Of a stretch of 64,000 nucleotides of DNA, positions 17,522 through 26,479 are shown piece after piece. The DNA is taken from NCBI RefSeq assembly GCF_001662075.1, contig NZ_LYPL01000002.1:62001-126000 (forward strand). The letters run 5' to 3'. This DNA comes from Rhizobium bangladeshense (GTDB lineage Bacteria > Pseudomonadota > Alphaproteobacteria > Rhizobiales > Rhizobiaceae). Position 1 is the stretch's first letter. Each line of letters opens with the position of its first letter. A model generated the notes under the pieces. It did not search any database. It had not been told where the DNA came from and saw nothing but the letters and a program-made list of their open reading frames with translations. Position numbers and translations under genes: made by a program.

Positions 17522-17821
17522 TCATTGGCACAACATGCCGAAATTGCCGATGATCTGCGCCGCGCTTCGGACGGGCCCTTCCAGGCATCGCTCGCCAATG
17601 CCGTTCTGAAAAGCCGAAAACGCCTCCAGATCGGTGACCGAGTTACTGCCGCCTTGCTCAATCACCAGATGGACGAAGACGCCGCCGTCAAGTCGCAGGG
17701 CAGCGTATTTCACGCCCGGCAGCGCCTTTTCGTTCAATTCGCGAAACACACCCTCGATCAGCCGCTGATTTTCGTCGGCAGTTTCGGGCTTGGTCCTGTA
17801 TCGGATCATCGTGCAGTTCAT
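17522..17821 (-). CDS. Small dimeric alpha+beta barrel-like protein in operon with ECF sigma factor
   Basis: 99 residues beginning MNCTMIRYRTKPETADENQR. The pattern of an initial beta strand, a helix with ENQRLIEGVFRELNEK, then VKYAALRLDGGVFVHLVIEQ resembles small dimeric alpha/beta barrel (ABM-like) proteins, but no catalytic residue can be assigned. It precedes the ECF sigma gene by 6 bases on the same strand, so it is likely coexpressed and may be the product whose activity the sigma factor serves. Function unknown. Confidence 0.75.
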   Translation of the reverse strand: MNCTMIRYRTKPETADENQRLIEGVFRELNEKALPGVKYAALRLDGGVFVHLVIEQGGSNSVTDLEAFSAFQNGIGERCLEGPVRSAAQIIGNFGMLCQ

Positions 17822-17999
17822 TCACGTACCCCCGTTGACGGTGTCTCTCTGAAGACGTGCGCCGCAGCTCGAAGGATTCACGAGCTGAAAGAAATATTCC
17901 GCGAATCCTTTCCGGCGGTCGGGTCGTCTCTTCGTTGTGACCGGCGTCGAACCACCATTGGAGTTCGTCGCGGAGAATACCAACCAGGAGACGAGACAT

Positions 18000-18404
18000 A
18001 TGCCCACCTTTATCATCGAGGGGCCGCAGGGCCTGCGAACAGAAGCCAAGGCGACGATGATGGCCGAGATAACGATCGCGCTGGATGAAGCCTATCATAT
18101 TCCGGATGTCCGCATTTTCTTGCGCGAGCACGCTCCCGCCAACGTGGCGCAAGACGGCCGCGTCGAGGCCGAGCCGGTTCGGCCCGTCTGCTTCGTCGAG
18201 GCGCCGAAATTGCCCAGCCTCGACGCCCGGCGCGTGCTGATCGACAAGCTGAATGGCGCGATAGCAAAGGCGTTTACCGGCATTGCCAACACCGACGACA
18301 TCCTGATCCTGGTCAACGAGTATCCGTTGGAGCTTGCTGGCACAGGCGGGCGCCTCCAGTCGGAGAACCCCGATATCGTCGCAGCGCTCGCAGCCGCCGA
18401 ATAG
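18000..18404 (+). CDS. Tautomerase family protein (4-oxalocrotonate tautomerase-like)
   Basis: 134 residues from ATG 18000, with AGGAG at 17986-17990. The frame is open 21 codons upstream but only this start puts the catalytic proline directly after the initiator Met (MPTFIIEGPQGL), as tautomerases require. The later segment KLNGAIAKAFTG and the repeat of the beta-alpha-beta unit across about 130 residues suggest a fused or long-form tautomerase. The likely role is keto-enol isomerisation of small oxo-acids. It is divergent from the sigma-factor operon. Confidence 0.8.
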   Translation: MPTFIIEGPQGLRTEAKATMMAEITIALDEAYHIPDVRIFLREHAPANVAQDGRVEAEPVRPVCFVEAPKLPSLDARRVLIDKLNGAIAKAFTGIANTDDILILVNEYPLELAGTGGRLQSENPDIVAALAAAE

Positions 18405-18439
18405 GAAATACTGTGTGTGGAAGAAATCCAAGAATGACC

Positions 18440-18648
18440 ATGCGCGGCGCGTAACCGCGAAGTCAGGGTGCGACGAGGTGGCGTCGGCGACGGCCGAGCT
18501 CGGCAAGGAAGGGCCTCGCGGTCGGCGGATGGTCCGGGACGCCGTGCAGGACGAGCGTCGGTCGACCATCGGGGTCACCACCCTGCAGCGCGTGGAAGGT
18601 GCCGTGCGGCAGCTCGAAGGTGCCGTGTTCGAACTCCCTGTGTGTCAG
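18440..18648 (-). pseudogene. N-terminal remnant of an alpha/beta hydrolase
   Basis: The reverse strand reads LTHREFEHGTFELPHGTFHA, then QGGDPDGRPTLVLHGVPDHP and PTARPFLAELGRRRHLVAP, followed by TGA and LRGYAPR. This is the start of a fold with the oxyanion HG motif (VLHGVPD); the usual sequence at the stop is VAPWLRGYAPSP, so the TGA looks like a Trp codon change (TGG to TGA). The initiator position reads CTG rather than ATG. Nothing of the catalytic serine or histidine part remains before the tautomerase gene. Confidence 0.75.
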
Positions 18649-18732
18649 GCTTCTACAACCTTCATGATAGCTCGCGGCAAGGAAGCCGGTGCTGGTTTAT
18701 CAGAAGGCCCGCCGGCGGCAGCGGCGGAATAG

Positions 18733-19206
18733 TCAGAGCCAACGGCGAACCTCGGCCTTGTAGCGGCGGTAGTCGTCGCCGAACTTCGCTTCGAGATAGC
18801 GCTCCTCGCGGGCGATCACCTGCGTCTGGATCGCGATCAGCACCAACGGGAGCAAGGCGAAGGCGATCGGCCCGTCGAAGCCGATCGCAAGGCCGGCATA
18901 GATAAGCGCCATGCCGAGATACATCGGATTGCGGGTCCACCGATAAGGACCGGTCGTTGCGATGAGGGTCGTTGGCTGCGACGGCGGAATGTTGGTGCCC
19001 AGCCGCCGGAACAGCCCCGCCGCCGCAAGCATTATCGCCGCGCCGGCAACGAACAGTACCGTGCCCGTCGTGATCAGCAACCGCCAGTCGATGCCGAAAG
19101 AGCGCAGGGTGACGAACCGCTCCGCCGCCAGCCCCAACAGCAACGCTCCCAGATAGACGAAGGGCGGAGGGAAGCGCACACCCGCGCTGTCCGGTTCGAC
19201 GGCCAT
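18733..19206 (-). CDS. Isoprenylcysteine carboxyl methyltransferase-like membrane protein
   Basis: 157 residues from ATG 19206 (GGAG six bases upstream; two in-frame ATGs lie slightly earlier). Four hydrophobic segments are followed by GPYRWTRNPMYLGMALIYAG, the core motif of the ICMT/PEMT family, and by EERYLEAKFGDDYRRYKAEV at the end, which binds S-adenosylmethionine in relatives. Bacterial members methylate unknown small or lipid substrates. It begins 22 bases after the flavoprotein gene on the same strand, so both share a transcript. Confidence 0.87.
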   Translation of the reverse strand: MAVEPDSAGVRFPPPFVYLGALLLGLAAERFVTLRSFGIDWRLLITTGTVLFVAGAAIMLAAAGLFRRLGTNIPPSQPTTLIATTGPYRWTRNPMYLGMALIYAGLAIGFDGPIAFALLPLVLIAIQTQVIAREERYLEAKFGDDYRRYKAEVRRWL

Positions 19207-19227
19207 GCTCATCTCCAATCTCTGCTC

Positions 19228-20121
19228 TCAAACCAGCATCGACTGCTGGGCGAAGATACCCGCCGTCGCGCCCTGCGATATTGCCGTGGTGACCGAAGCC
19301 ATGGCTGGGTTTGCAAGATCGCCGGCAGCATAGATGCCGGGCATGCTGGTTTCGCGGCGCTCGTCGACCTTGAGGGCGATGCCGAAGGGCGTATCGACCG
19401 TGGCGAGGCCCAGTGGTTCATGCAGGCTTGCGGACGGCTTGTTGCGCGGATGCGCGAACAGGATATCGACCGCGCCATTGCGGCCGCCCTCAAGCTTAAC
19501 GGTGGTGATTTGGCCCCGGTGATGGGCGATTTCGACGATCCGGCCATCAACGACAGGTATGTTGCGGCGCGCCAGATCGGCCCGGATATCGGGTGCAATG
19601 TCGTGACCATCGGCGAAGACCGTCAACGTTTCGGTCCAGTCGTGGTACAGCCTGACATAATTGTGCGACGGCGGGCCGGACCAGACGAGGCCCCAATGCT
19701 GGTCGGCGACTTCAAAGCCATCGCAATAGGGGCAGGGCACGATGGATGTGCCCCAGCTTTCGGCAAAGCCCGGAACATCAGGCATCTGGTCGGCGACGCC
19801 GTAGCTCAGGATCAGGCGGCGCGCCCCAAGGCTTTCGCCATCGCCAGTCAGGACGGTGAAATCGTCGATGGCGCCGGAAATGCTGTCGGCCCGGGCATTG
19901 ACCAGCCTGATCGTGGGATAACGCGCCAATTGCTGCCGCGCGTCTGCCAGAATGTCCAGCGGTGGCTTGTGATCGTGGCCGAGCAGGCCATGAGAGTGGC
20001 CGGCGAAGCGATTGCGCGGCAGGCCGGTATCGACAACGGTGACCTTGCGTCGGGCACGGCCGAGCTGCAGGGCGGCGGCGAGGCCGGCAAAGCTGCCGCC
20101 GATGATGATGACGTCATCCAT
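19228..20121 (-). CDS. NAD(P)/FAD-dependent oxidoreductase, thioredoxin-reductase-like
   Basis: 297 residues from ATG 20121 (GGAG about 9 bases before). The FAD Rossmann motif is VIIIGGSFAGLAAALQLG (residues 4-21). A redox pair C130-P-Y-C133 (CPYCDGFE) matches the active-site region of thioredoxin reductases, and the second FAD motif GIYAAGDLANP lies near residue 260. Size and motifs fit the bacterial TrxB-like family that includes monomeric enzymes such as GliT/HlmI relatives. Partner substrate unknown. It is divergent from a TetR-type gene with a palindromic operator between them, so TetR control is likely. Confidence 0.9.
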   Translation of the reverse strand: MDDVIIIGGSFAGLAAALQLGRARRKVTVVDTGLPRNRFAGHSHGLLGHDHKPPLDILADARQQLARYPTIRLVNARADSISGAIDDFTVLTGDGESLGARRLILSYGVADQMPDVPGFAESWGTSIVPCPYCDGFEVADQHWGLVWSGPPSHNYVRLYHDWTETLTVFADGHDIAPDIRADLARRNIPVVDGRIVEIAHHRGQITTVKLEGGRNGAVDILFAHPRNKPSASLHEPLGLATVDTPFGIALKVDERRETSMPGIYAAGDLANPAMASVTTAISQGATAGIFAQQSMLV

Positions 20122-20349
20122 GGTGATAGGCTCCGTGTTGCGGATGGAGGGGTTTGGGCTGGCGCGCATTATCGTCCAGCGATGCGCGCTCGAGACGGGC
20201 AGCGAGCAGGGCTCCGGCATCGCCGAGACAGTCGCCCATCACTGTGTTGACCGGCCGGACGATGCCGCAGTCGATATCGCCGGGCGGCCCGGATTTGGAG
20301 GACATTGTTAAACCCTACCCGATGGCTTGCAGATTTCGGACACTGCATG

Positions 20350-20375
20350 GTATCGTAATTCAAGAATTATGATAC
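20350..20375. promoter_or_regulatory. Probable TetR operator
   Basis: An inverted repeat with 12-base arms: GTATCGTAATTC at 20350-20361 and GAATTATGATAC at 20364-20375, two-base spacer, one mismatch. It ends 15 bases before the TetR start codon and lies about 230 bases from the divergent flavoprotein start, fitting self-repression of tetR and probable control of the flavoprotein operon. Confidence 0.8.
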
Positions 20376-20390
20376 TGTCAAGGACTAGAA

Positions 20391-21044
20391 ATGTACGTGA
20401 CCGAAAACAGCCAGCGCCGGCGCGGCCGGCCCGCCAATGAGGCGCTTGGCCAAACGATTGTCGACGCGGCGTGCGAACTCTTTGCGGAATTGGGTTTTCA
20501 CGCGACGACATTGGACAAGGTCGCCCAGCGAGCGAAGATATCCAAGCTCAGCATCTACAAGCACTTCGAGAACAAGGAGGCGCTGTTCGGGGCGGCCTTT
20601 ACCGCCCGCTGCCATCAGTTTTTACCCCAGGCCCTTTTTGAAGGCGTCGACGGTTCGGCCGAAGATCAGCTCATGACGGTCGGATCCTCCCTGCTTCGCA
20701 CGCTGTTGCGCCCGGAGGTCAGCGGTGTCGAAGCCATGGTCATGGCCGACAAGACCAATCAAAAGTCGTTAAGCAAGCGCCATTACGAAGCCGGCCCCGC
20801 CCATATCATCGCCCAAATCGAGGCCCTGTTGCGCCAGTTGCACGCGAAGGCGGTTCTGAACGTGCCCGATCCTCTCCAGTCCGCCCGCTTGTTTGCCGCG
20901 CTTTTCAAAGGATCCGATCTCCTGATGATCGCACGCTTCGATGAGGCGAGAGCAGAGGACGACAAAGAAATCGAATCCTATTGCCGGTCGGCCGTCGCCA
21001 TGTTCATCGCCGCGCACGGTGGTAACGCCTGCGCGGGCGGATAG
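20391..21044 (+). CDS. TetR/AcrR family transcriptional regulator
   Basis: 217 residues. The N-terminal helix-turn-helix is typical (TIVDAACELFAELGFHATTL, then KVAQRAKISKLSIYKHFENK, about residues 20-60). The C-terminal part resembles the AefR-like C-terminal domain (TetR_C), with GVEAMVMADKTNQKSLSKRH. It lies next to a palindromic operator and is divergent from the thioredoxin-reductase-like gene and its methyltransferase-like partner, which are the likely targets. Confidence 0.93.
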   Translation: MYVTENSQRRRGRPANEALGQTIVDAACELFAELGFHATTLDKVAQRAKISKLSIYKHFENKEALFGAAFTARCHQFLPQALFEGVDGSAEDQLMTVGSSLLRTLLRPEVSGVEAMVMADKTNQKSLSKRHYEAGPAHIIAQIEALLRQLHAKAVLNVPDPLQSARLFAALFKGSDLLMIARFDEARAEDDKEIESYCRSAVAMFIAAHGGNACAGG

Positions 21045-21391
21045 CCTAGACGAGGATGCGTTTAGGTTTGCTCGCGCTAAGCCCGTGGACCAAGCATGTG
21101 CCGTGGCAAGCCAAAGGACGTGCAGCCGCACGGAGATTGCTGCTTCAGCGCAGAGCAGCCGAATCTTTTGACAATGGAGGATGGCCGCATCGGGGCCGTG
21201 AACTGACAGTCCGCTTCTGAAGAGCGAGGCCAAGAAAGCAGACTTACACAGTGCGTTCGGGCGGCCGCAGGCCAGTAGCTCTCGGGCGAGAGAAATGATG
21301 TCTGGAGGGAGGGTGTCGTGATCGGAACCCAATCCGTTCTCGCGAGTTGGGATGGCAGCCTGCAATACACCTGCTTTTGGGAGGATGCACA
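21045..21391. other. Intergenic region, no gene recognised
   Basis: About 347 bases after tetR. Long overlapping reverse-strand frames run through it but they lack start sites with ribosome signals and any family similarity. It should hold the promoter of the CHRD gene; the GGGAGG site at 21379-21384 belongs to that gene. Confidence 0.4.
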
Positions 21392-21823
21392 ATGATATCT
21401 GTCCGCAAGAATTATCTCCTCAGCGCCCTCGCCGTAATCGCCATCATGGCCGGGAGCCCCGTTTTTGCTGAGACTTTGAAATTCACGGCTAATCTGCAAG
21501 GATCGAGTGAGGTGCCGTCTAACGACAGCGCCGGCAAGGGCATGGGCGACATTACCCTCGACACAGCCACCAAAAAGCTCACTTGGACTGTGACCTCCAG
21601 CGGCCTGACCGGGCAACCCACGGCCGCGCATTTTCATGGTCCGGCCGGTGTGGGCGAAAATGCCGGCCCGGTGGTCGACATCTCCAAAGCCATTGCCTCC
21701 GGATCTGCCGAAATCACGGACGCGCACGTAGCGGATCTGCAGGCCGGAAAGTGGTATCTCAACATCCATACCGAAAAATTCCCGGATGGAGAGATTCGCG
21801 GACAGGTGGAGAAAGCCCAATAG
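21392..21823 (+). CDS. Exported CHRD domain protein
   Basis: 143 residues from ATG 21392, seven bases after GGGAGG. A signal peptide covers about residues 1-25 (SALAVIAIMAGSPVFA). The rest is one CHRD domain: AHFHGPAGVGENAGPVVDI in the middle and KWYLNIHTEKFPDGEIRGQV at the end, the two most conserved blocks of this domain, first named in chordin. In bacteria these are small periplasmic or extracellular beta proteins of unclear role, possibly metal-binding through the histidines. The next gene is a periplasmic sugar dehydrogenase about 200 bases on. Confidence 0.92.
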   Translation: MISVRKNYLLSALAVIAIMAGSPVFAETLKFTANLQGSSEVPSNDSAGKGMGDITLDTATKKLTWTVTSSGLTGQPTAAHFHGPAGVGENAGPVVDISKAIASGSAEITDAHVADLQAGKWYLNIHTEKFPDGEIRGQVEKAQ

Positions 21824-22024
21824 CAGCGGCCGCTGCATTACTCGACGGTTGTCCGCCTGCAAATCGGCGTGCGCGGTCCTGGAGCCCGCGTCAGCCAGTT
21901 CGCTATCAACGCTGGAAAGGCTGGGAGATGGTCTACCGGCATCGCGTGGGTGTGGCGGAACGCCAGGCCGGACCGCTTTAGGCGCTCGACAGGTCCGGCA
22001 GCGCCGGAGATTGGGAGAGCAGAT

Positions 22025-23215
22025 ATGACCAGAAAAGCTGCTATGCTAAAAACTGCTATGCTGTTGAGTGTCGCGCTTGTTTCAGCATCCACCTGGGCGC
22101 AGCAAGAAGGCGTGCTCCACAAGGTCGAAACGAATGTTTTCAGGCCGAAGCATCAGCCATTCAGCGAGGATGCCGTCAAGCGGCTCAAGGTTCCGGAAGG
22201 ATTCGAGGTCAGCATCTTTGCCCGTGACCTCGGCAATGCCCGCATGATGGCGGTCGCCGAAGACGGCACGGTCTACGTGACGCGCCCCGAGGAAAAGGAC
22301 GTGATCGCCGTCAGGGAAGGCGATCCCAAGCCGCGCACGATGGCCTCCGATCTTGACGGCATCCATGGCATTGCAATCCGGGACGGTCGTATCTTCCTTT
22401 CCACGGTCCATGCCGTTATGGCGGCCGATCTCAACGAGGACGGGACGATCGGCAAAATGGAGAACATCATCGACGACCTGCCCGACGGCGGCCAGCACGG
22501 GCGGCGGACGCTCGCCTTCGCGCCCGACGGAGCGCTGCACATCAACGTCGGCAGTTCCTGCGACGCCTGCTTCGAAAGCAGCGACGAAAAGGCTGCCAAC
22601 CTTCGGCTCGACATAAAAGACAAGAAACGCACGGTCTTCGCGAAGGGGCTGAGAAACATGCTCGGCTTCGATTGGCATCCGGAGACCGGGGTCATGTGGG
22701 GCGTCGACCACGGTGTCGACCACCTCGGCGACGAACTGCCGGGCGAGGAACTGAACAAGATAGAGCAAGGCTCGCACTACGGCTGGCCGTTCTGCTACGG
22801 CGACAGGCAGCCCGACTGGGCGAGTTTCACCATGCCCGAGGGTACGCCCAAGGATGATTTCTGCAAGACCAAGACCGCCGCGCCGGCGCTAACTTTTGAT
22901 GCGCATGCGTCGGTGATCAACATTCGCTTCTACGATGCGCAGCAGTTTCCGCAGGACTATCGCAACGATGCCTTCGTCACGCTACGCGGTTCAGCGAACC
23001 GGGCCGATCCGGCCGGATATAAGGTCGTGCGGGTCAACTTCGACAAAGGCGAGCCGACCAGCACGGATGACTTCCTTACGGGCTTCCTGAGCGAGGACCG
23101 GAAGACTGAATTTGGCCGCATCGCCGGGCTGGCGATAACTCCGGACGGCTCACTGCTCGTCTCGGAGGATACGAACGGCGTGATCTACAGGGTAAGCTAC
23201 AAGAAGGGCGGATAG
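22025..23215 (+). CDS. PQQ-dependent sugar dehydrogenase-type beta-propeller (sorbosone dehydrogenase-like)
   Basis: 396 residues from ATG 22025 with GGGAGAG upstream; a longer open frame upstream lacks signal character. A signal peptide ends near SASTWA (residue 24). The beta-propeller features of the GDH-B/sorbosone dehydrogenase family are visible: VPEGFEVSIFARDLGNARMM, LDGIHGIAIRDGRIFLST, a CDACFES cysteine pair, GVDHGVDHLGDELPGEELN and GSHYGWPFCYGD. Such periplasmic enzymes oxidise sugars or aldehydes and pass electrons to the respiratory chain via PQQ. Cofactor use is inferred from the family only. Confidence 0.88.
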   Translation: MTRKAAMLKTAMLLSVALVSASTWAQQEGVLHKVETNVFRPKHQPFSEDAVKRLKVPEGFEVSIFARDLGNARMMAVAEDGTVYVTRPEEKDVIAVREGDPKPRTMASDLDGIHGIAIRDGRIFLSTVHAVMAADLNEDGTIGKMENIIDDLPDGGQHGRRTLAFAPDGALHINVGSSCDACFESSDEKAANLRLDIKDKKRTVFAKGLRNMLGFDWHPETGVMWGVDHGVDHLGDELPGEELNKIEQGSHYGWPFCYGDRQPDWASFTMPEGTPKDDFCKTKTAAPALTFDAHASVINIRFYDAQQFPQDYRNDAFVTLRGSANRADPAGYKVVRVNFDKGEPTSTDDFLTGFLSEDRKTEFGRIAGLAITPDGSLLVSEDTNGVIYRVSYKKGG

Positions 23216-23521
23216 CGTTCGTCCGTGCGGCGTCTCCCGCCGTCACATCGCCTGGCGGAGCTGTTCGCAGCCTGACAAAGAGCAGGTTGAAGTCGGCGGT
23301 TACGGGGGGCCATCCGCTCTGTAGGCCTTTGCGCATCGCACACGCTGTTGCGACCGGGCGCCGCTCGGCATCGGAAGGCCGAAGAGAGAAGCGGATCCCT
23401 CGGGTGCGGCATCAGCGCATTCGCTCTGGATTTTTCTTTCCTAGCCTGATTCGCCCGGCTCCAGAGCGCTTTCGCATTTGCTTATCAGGAGTTAGTGTAT
23501 TTTCCTGGCGGAGGGGCAAGC
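23216..23521. other. Intergenic region, no gene recognised
   Basis: About 306 bases between the sugar dehydrogenase and the cyclase pseudogene. A ribosome site GGAGGGG near 23511-23517 belongs to the cyclase GTG start. Nothing else was recognised. Confidence 0.4.
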
Positions 23522-25295
23522 GTGGAACGTCGTCTTACTACAATAATGGCTGCCGATTTGGTCGGCTATTCTCGTCTCATGGCGGCGGACGAGGAAGGCA
23601 CCATTTCGCGGCTGCGCGACGCGAACCCACGTGATTGACCCGGCAATTATGGAGGGCGGTGGCCGCATCGTCAAAACCATGGGCGACGGGCTCCTGGTCG
23701 AATTCCCATCGCCAGTGTTGGCGGTAAGAGCGGCTCTTCTAATGCAGCGCAATTTGATCTCGCGCGAGTCTCCTCAAAGGGAAGACCAACGTCTGCGTTT
23801 CCGCATCGGTATTCATCTGGGAGATGTGGTGATCGATGGCGACGACATCCTCGGCGACTGCGTCAACATCACTGCGCGTTTGGAAACCATCGCACCCGCC
23901 GGAGGCATCTGCATATCTCGTGCAATCTACGATCATGTGCAAAGCAAGATAGACGCTGGGATGACGTGGCTCGGGCCACAGTCCGTTAAGAATATCCCTG
24001 AACCAATTGACGTGTGGCAGGTCGAGCTGGACGGCACAGCGCCCAGCCCGGTTCGGCTCTCTGGACAGGTACGTGCTTCGATCGCGGTTCTCCCATTCCA
24101 GAATTTTTCTGTCACCCCCGATCAGGACTTCTTTGTCGACGGACTGGTCGAAGACGTCATTACGGAACTAAGTCGCTTTCGATGGTTGTTCGTGATCGCC
24201 CGCAACTCGACTTTCGCCTACAAGGGAACAGCCAAGGACGTACGCAAGATCGCCCGGGAACTTGGTGTGCGCTATGTCGTGGAAGGATCGGTTCGGCGGT
24301 CCGGTGAACGGCTGAGGATCACTGTACAGCTAGTCGACGCGCTGTCGGGAGCACACATCTGGGCCGAGCGCTGGGATCGTCCGATCGCCGATTTTTTTGA
24401 TGTGCAGGACGAGATAACGCGCCGGATTATCGCGGGCATCGAACCAGAGCTGGGAGCGCACGAACGGAGCCTCGCCCTCGCCAAATCGACGGACAACCTT
24501 ACTGCTTGGGAACTTTGTCACCGCGGCTTCGCTGAATTGCTTTCCTTCGAAGCAGGTTCGCAAGCCACTGCCGAGAAGTTCCTTCGACAAGCGCTCGAAC
24601 ACGATCCGAATTTTGCACTTCCCTACGCCTATTTAGCTCGTCACCGATACGCACTCGTCCTTTGGGGGCGTGTCGCAGATGTGCCGGTCGCCATCGAGCA
24701 AGGACTATCGTTCGCCACGAAAGCCTTGGAAATCGACAGGCGGAGCGATATCGCGTACGCGGTGATGTCCCTCCTTCTTACGGTGGGTGGGCGAGCGGCC
24801 GAGGCCATGCCCATCGCTGAACAGGGCCTTGCATTGAATCAAAACTACGCGTTTCTTCACTTTGCACATGGAATGGCAGCCGTGCGGCTCAGGGACGCCG
24901 ATACAACGATTAGAGCCGCCCAAAATGCCATCGATCTCAGCCCTCACGATCCGTCTATGTTTGCGTTCAAGACACTGCTCGGTATTGGCTTGATGCTGAG
25001 AGGCGAGCCCGATGACCTGTCAACGGCCCGGATGCATCTACGGGAAGGCGCGTCGTTCGAACGCACAACCTATTATCCATTCATTGGGTCAGCGTTGCTC
25101 GCCCTCAGGACGGGCAACAGCGATGAGGTGAGGATGTGGATCTCTGATGCTTTGAAGAAGTTTCCAAACCTGAACGCGGAATCAGTCCGAGCCGCGGCCC
25201 ACCCATTCTATGAAGGTAGTCCTTATTGCGACTACCTCGACAGGTTGATCGAGCACGGGCTCCCACCGGGAGAGAAGCGTCTGACCGAAGAATAA
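23522..25295 (+). pseudogene. Class III adenylate cyclase with TPR-type C-terminus, frameshifted in the catalytic domain
   Basis: The 5' piece starts at GTG 23522 (MERRLTTIMAADLVGYSRLM) and stops at 23636-23638. The rest continues one base out of phase from 23631 (VIDPAIMEGGGRIVKTMGDG...) to 25295, about 554 residues. Together they give the common rhizobial cyclase: metal aspartate in MAADLVGY, second in KTMGDGLLVEF, DCVNITARLE, then a SIAVLPF/TolB-like segment (VRYVVEGSVRRSGERLRI) and several TPR-like helices. One extra base near 23624-23630 (run of C) would explain the break. The fragments overlap in GTGATTGA, so restart is possible, but neither piece alone has a full active site. It could also be a sequencing error. 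Confidence 0.8.
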
Positions 25296-25807
25296 TCGCG
25301 TCACGTAGAAGGCTCCTGTTCCCGGCTTCCATGCCGTGTTCAGGCATAACCCCTGTCCAAGTTTCCCAATCCAGCTCTGGACGTTGCGTCGACGGCATTG
25401 GAAGGCCGGCGGAAGCAAACACCTTCGCACGTGCGGACTGTGTCAGCACAAATGTATGACGGAGTGGCGCTGATCTGTAGGCGGTGTGCCCAGGGATAGG
25501 TAGATGACATCGGCGGACGGGTGGGCAGGAAGCCGCGACTACGGTTCTAATTATTGCCCGCAACGAACGGCCCTCTCGCGCCTTTCGCGTCGCTGCCGCC
25601 GTGCAGCGGCAATGACTGGTTCGGGTCGAACTCGCCCGCGAAGCTGCCGAAGGGGTACCGAGGCCATTTCGGTGGACCAGAGATTGTCGCGCCCTGTTCC
25701 ACAACGGATCGTGACAACATTCAAAACCCGCCGCGTGCCGGTAGCTATTTCGATCGAAGCGTCTGGTTCCGGCAAAACAACCGCCACGGAGCCATATTGT
25801 CTGATGC
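25296..25807. other. Intergenic region, no gene recognised
   Basis: About 512 bases between the cyclase and the SnoaL-like gene. Both strands carry short to medium open frames here, but none has a credible start, ribosome site or recognisable motif. Decayed coding sequence is possible and could not be identified. Confidence 0.35.
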
Positions 25808-26311
25808 TCACTCAATCTTCAGACGGTCGGGCAGCGGTTTGAGCCGATAGGCTTGCCAGAAGAAGCTGTCGGCGGCGGCCTGATCGAAAGAAAAGTTGCG
25901 GGCTTCTTTGATCTTGCCGTTCTCGATCTTGAACGCAAGCACCCAGACCGTATCGACATTGGTAAGGCCGTCACGGTTCGACCAACCGCGATGGATATCG
26001 ATGACCCAGTTCTCGTCCGCTATCAGCGCGATCAGCTCGGCCCGGAAATTGCCTTTGCCGAGCTGCTGAAAGAAGGCGGCCACTTCTTGCTTGCCGCGCT
26101 TGGTGCCGGCGAGCGGATGATGGCCGGGAATGTGCCATAAAATGTCCTCGGCAAAAAACGATGCGACCTTGTCCATGTCGCCCGAGGCATAGGCGGCGTA
26201 ATAGTCGGAAATCATCTTGCGGTTCTCTTCGGGGCTTGCCGCCCGGGCGATCCCGCCCATCAGGATGAAGGATGTTAAGACGGCGCCGCCGGCGATGGCT
26301 CTGAGTGACAT
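25808..26311 (-). CDS. Exported SnoaL-like/NTF2-fold protein
   Basis: 167 residues from ATG 26311, with AGGGA just upstream; the frame is open much further but this start gives a signal peptide (about residues 1-24, IARAAS). The mature part has the SnoaL pattern: ENRKMISDYYAAYASGDMDK, FFAEDILWHIPGHHPLAGT, and a closing ENGKIKEARNFSFDQAAADSFFW. Bacterial members of this fold bind or isomerise small hydrophobic molecules; no activity can be assigned. It is divergent from an AraC-type regulator that also heads a hydrolase and another SnoaL-like gene. Confidence 0.88.
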   Translation of the reverse strand: MSLRAIAGGAVLTSFILMGGIARAASPEENRKMISDYYAAYASGDMDKVASFFAEDILWHIPGHHPLAGTKRGKQEVAAFFQQLGKGNFRAELIALIADENWVIDIHRGWSNRDGLTNVDTVWVLAFKIENGKIKEARNFSFDQAAADSFFWQAYRLKPLPDRLKIE

Positions 26312-26479
26312 TGATGTTCCCTTTCCCACATGGTTCGCGACAAGGGTGCCGGAATGCGGGCGCTGCGACATGCGCAATTCTTGCGCGTCTTTGGGCGATT
26401 GTTGCTTTTGCTCAAGGGACCATGGTCGATGAGCGCATATGCAGGTTGATTTTCCGCCGCGCCTCACCAGCTTCTTTCC

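Noticed and set aside
18334..18732. 132-codon forward frame after the tautomerase
   Set aside because: It lies opposite a recognisable hydrolase remnant and has no ribosome site.
25296..25807. Reverse open frames of 86 and 236 codons after the cyclase
   Set aside because: No credible start, ribosome site or motif; they read like non-coding high-GC sequence.
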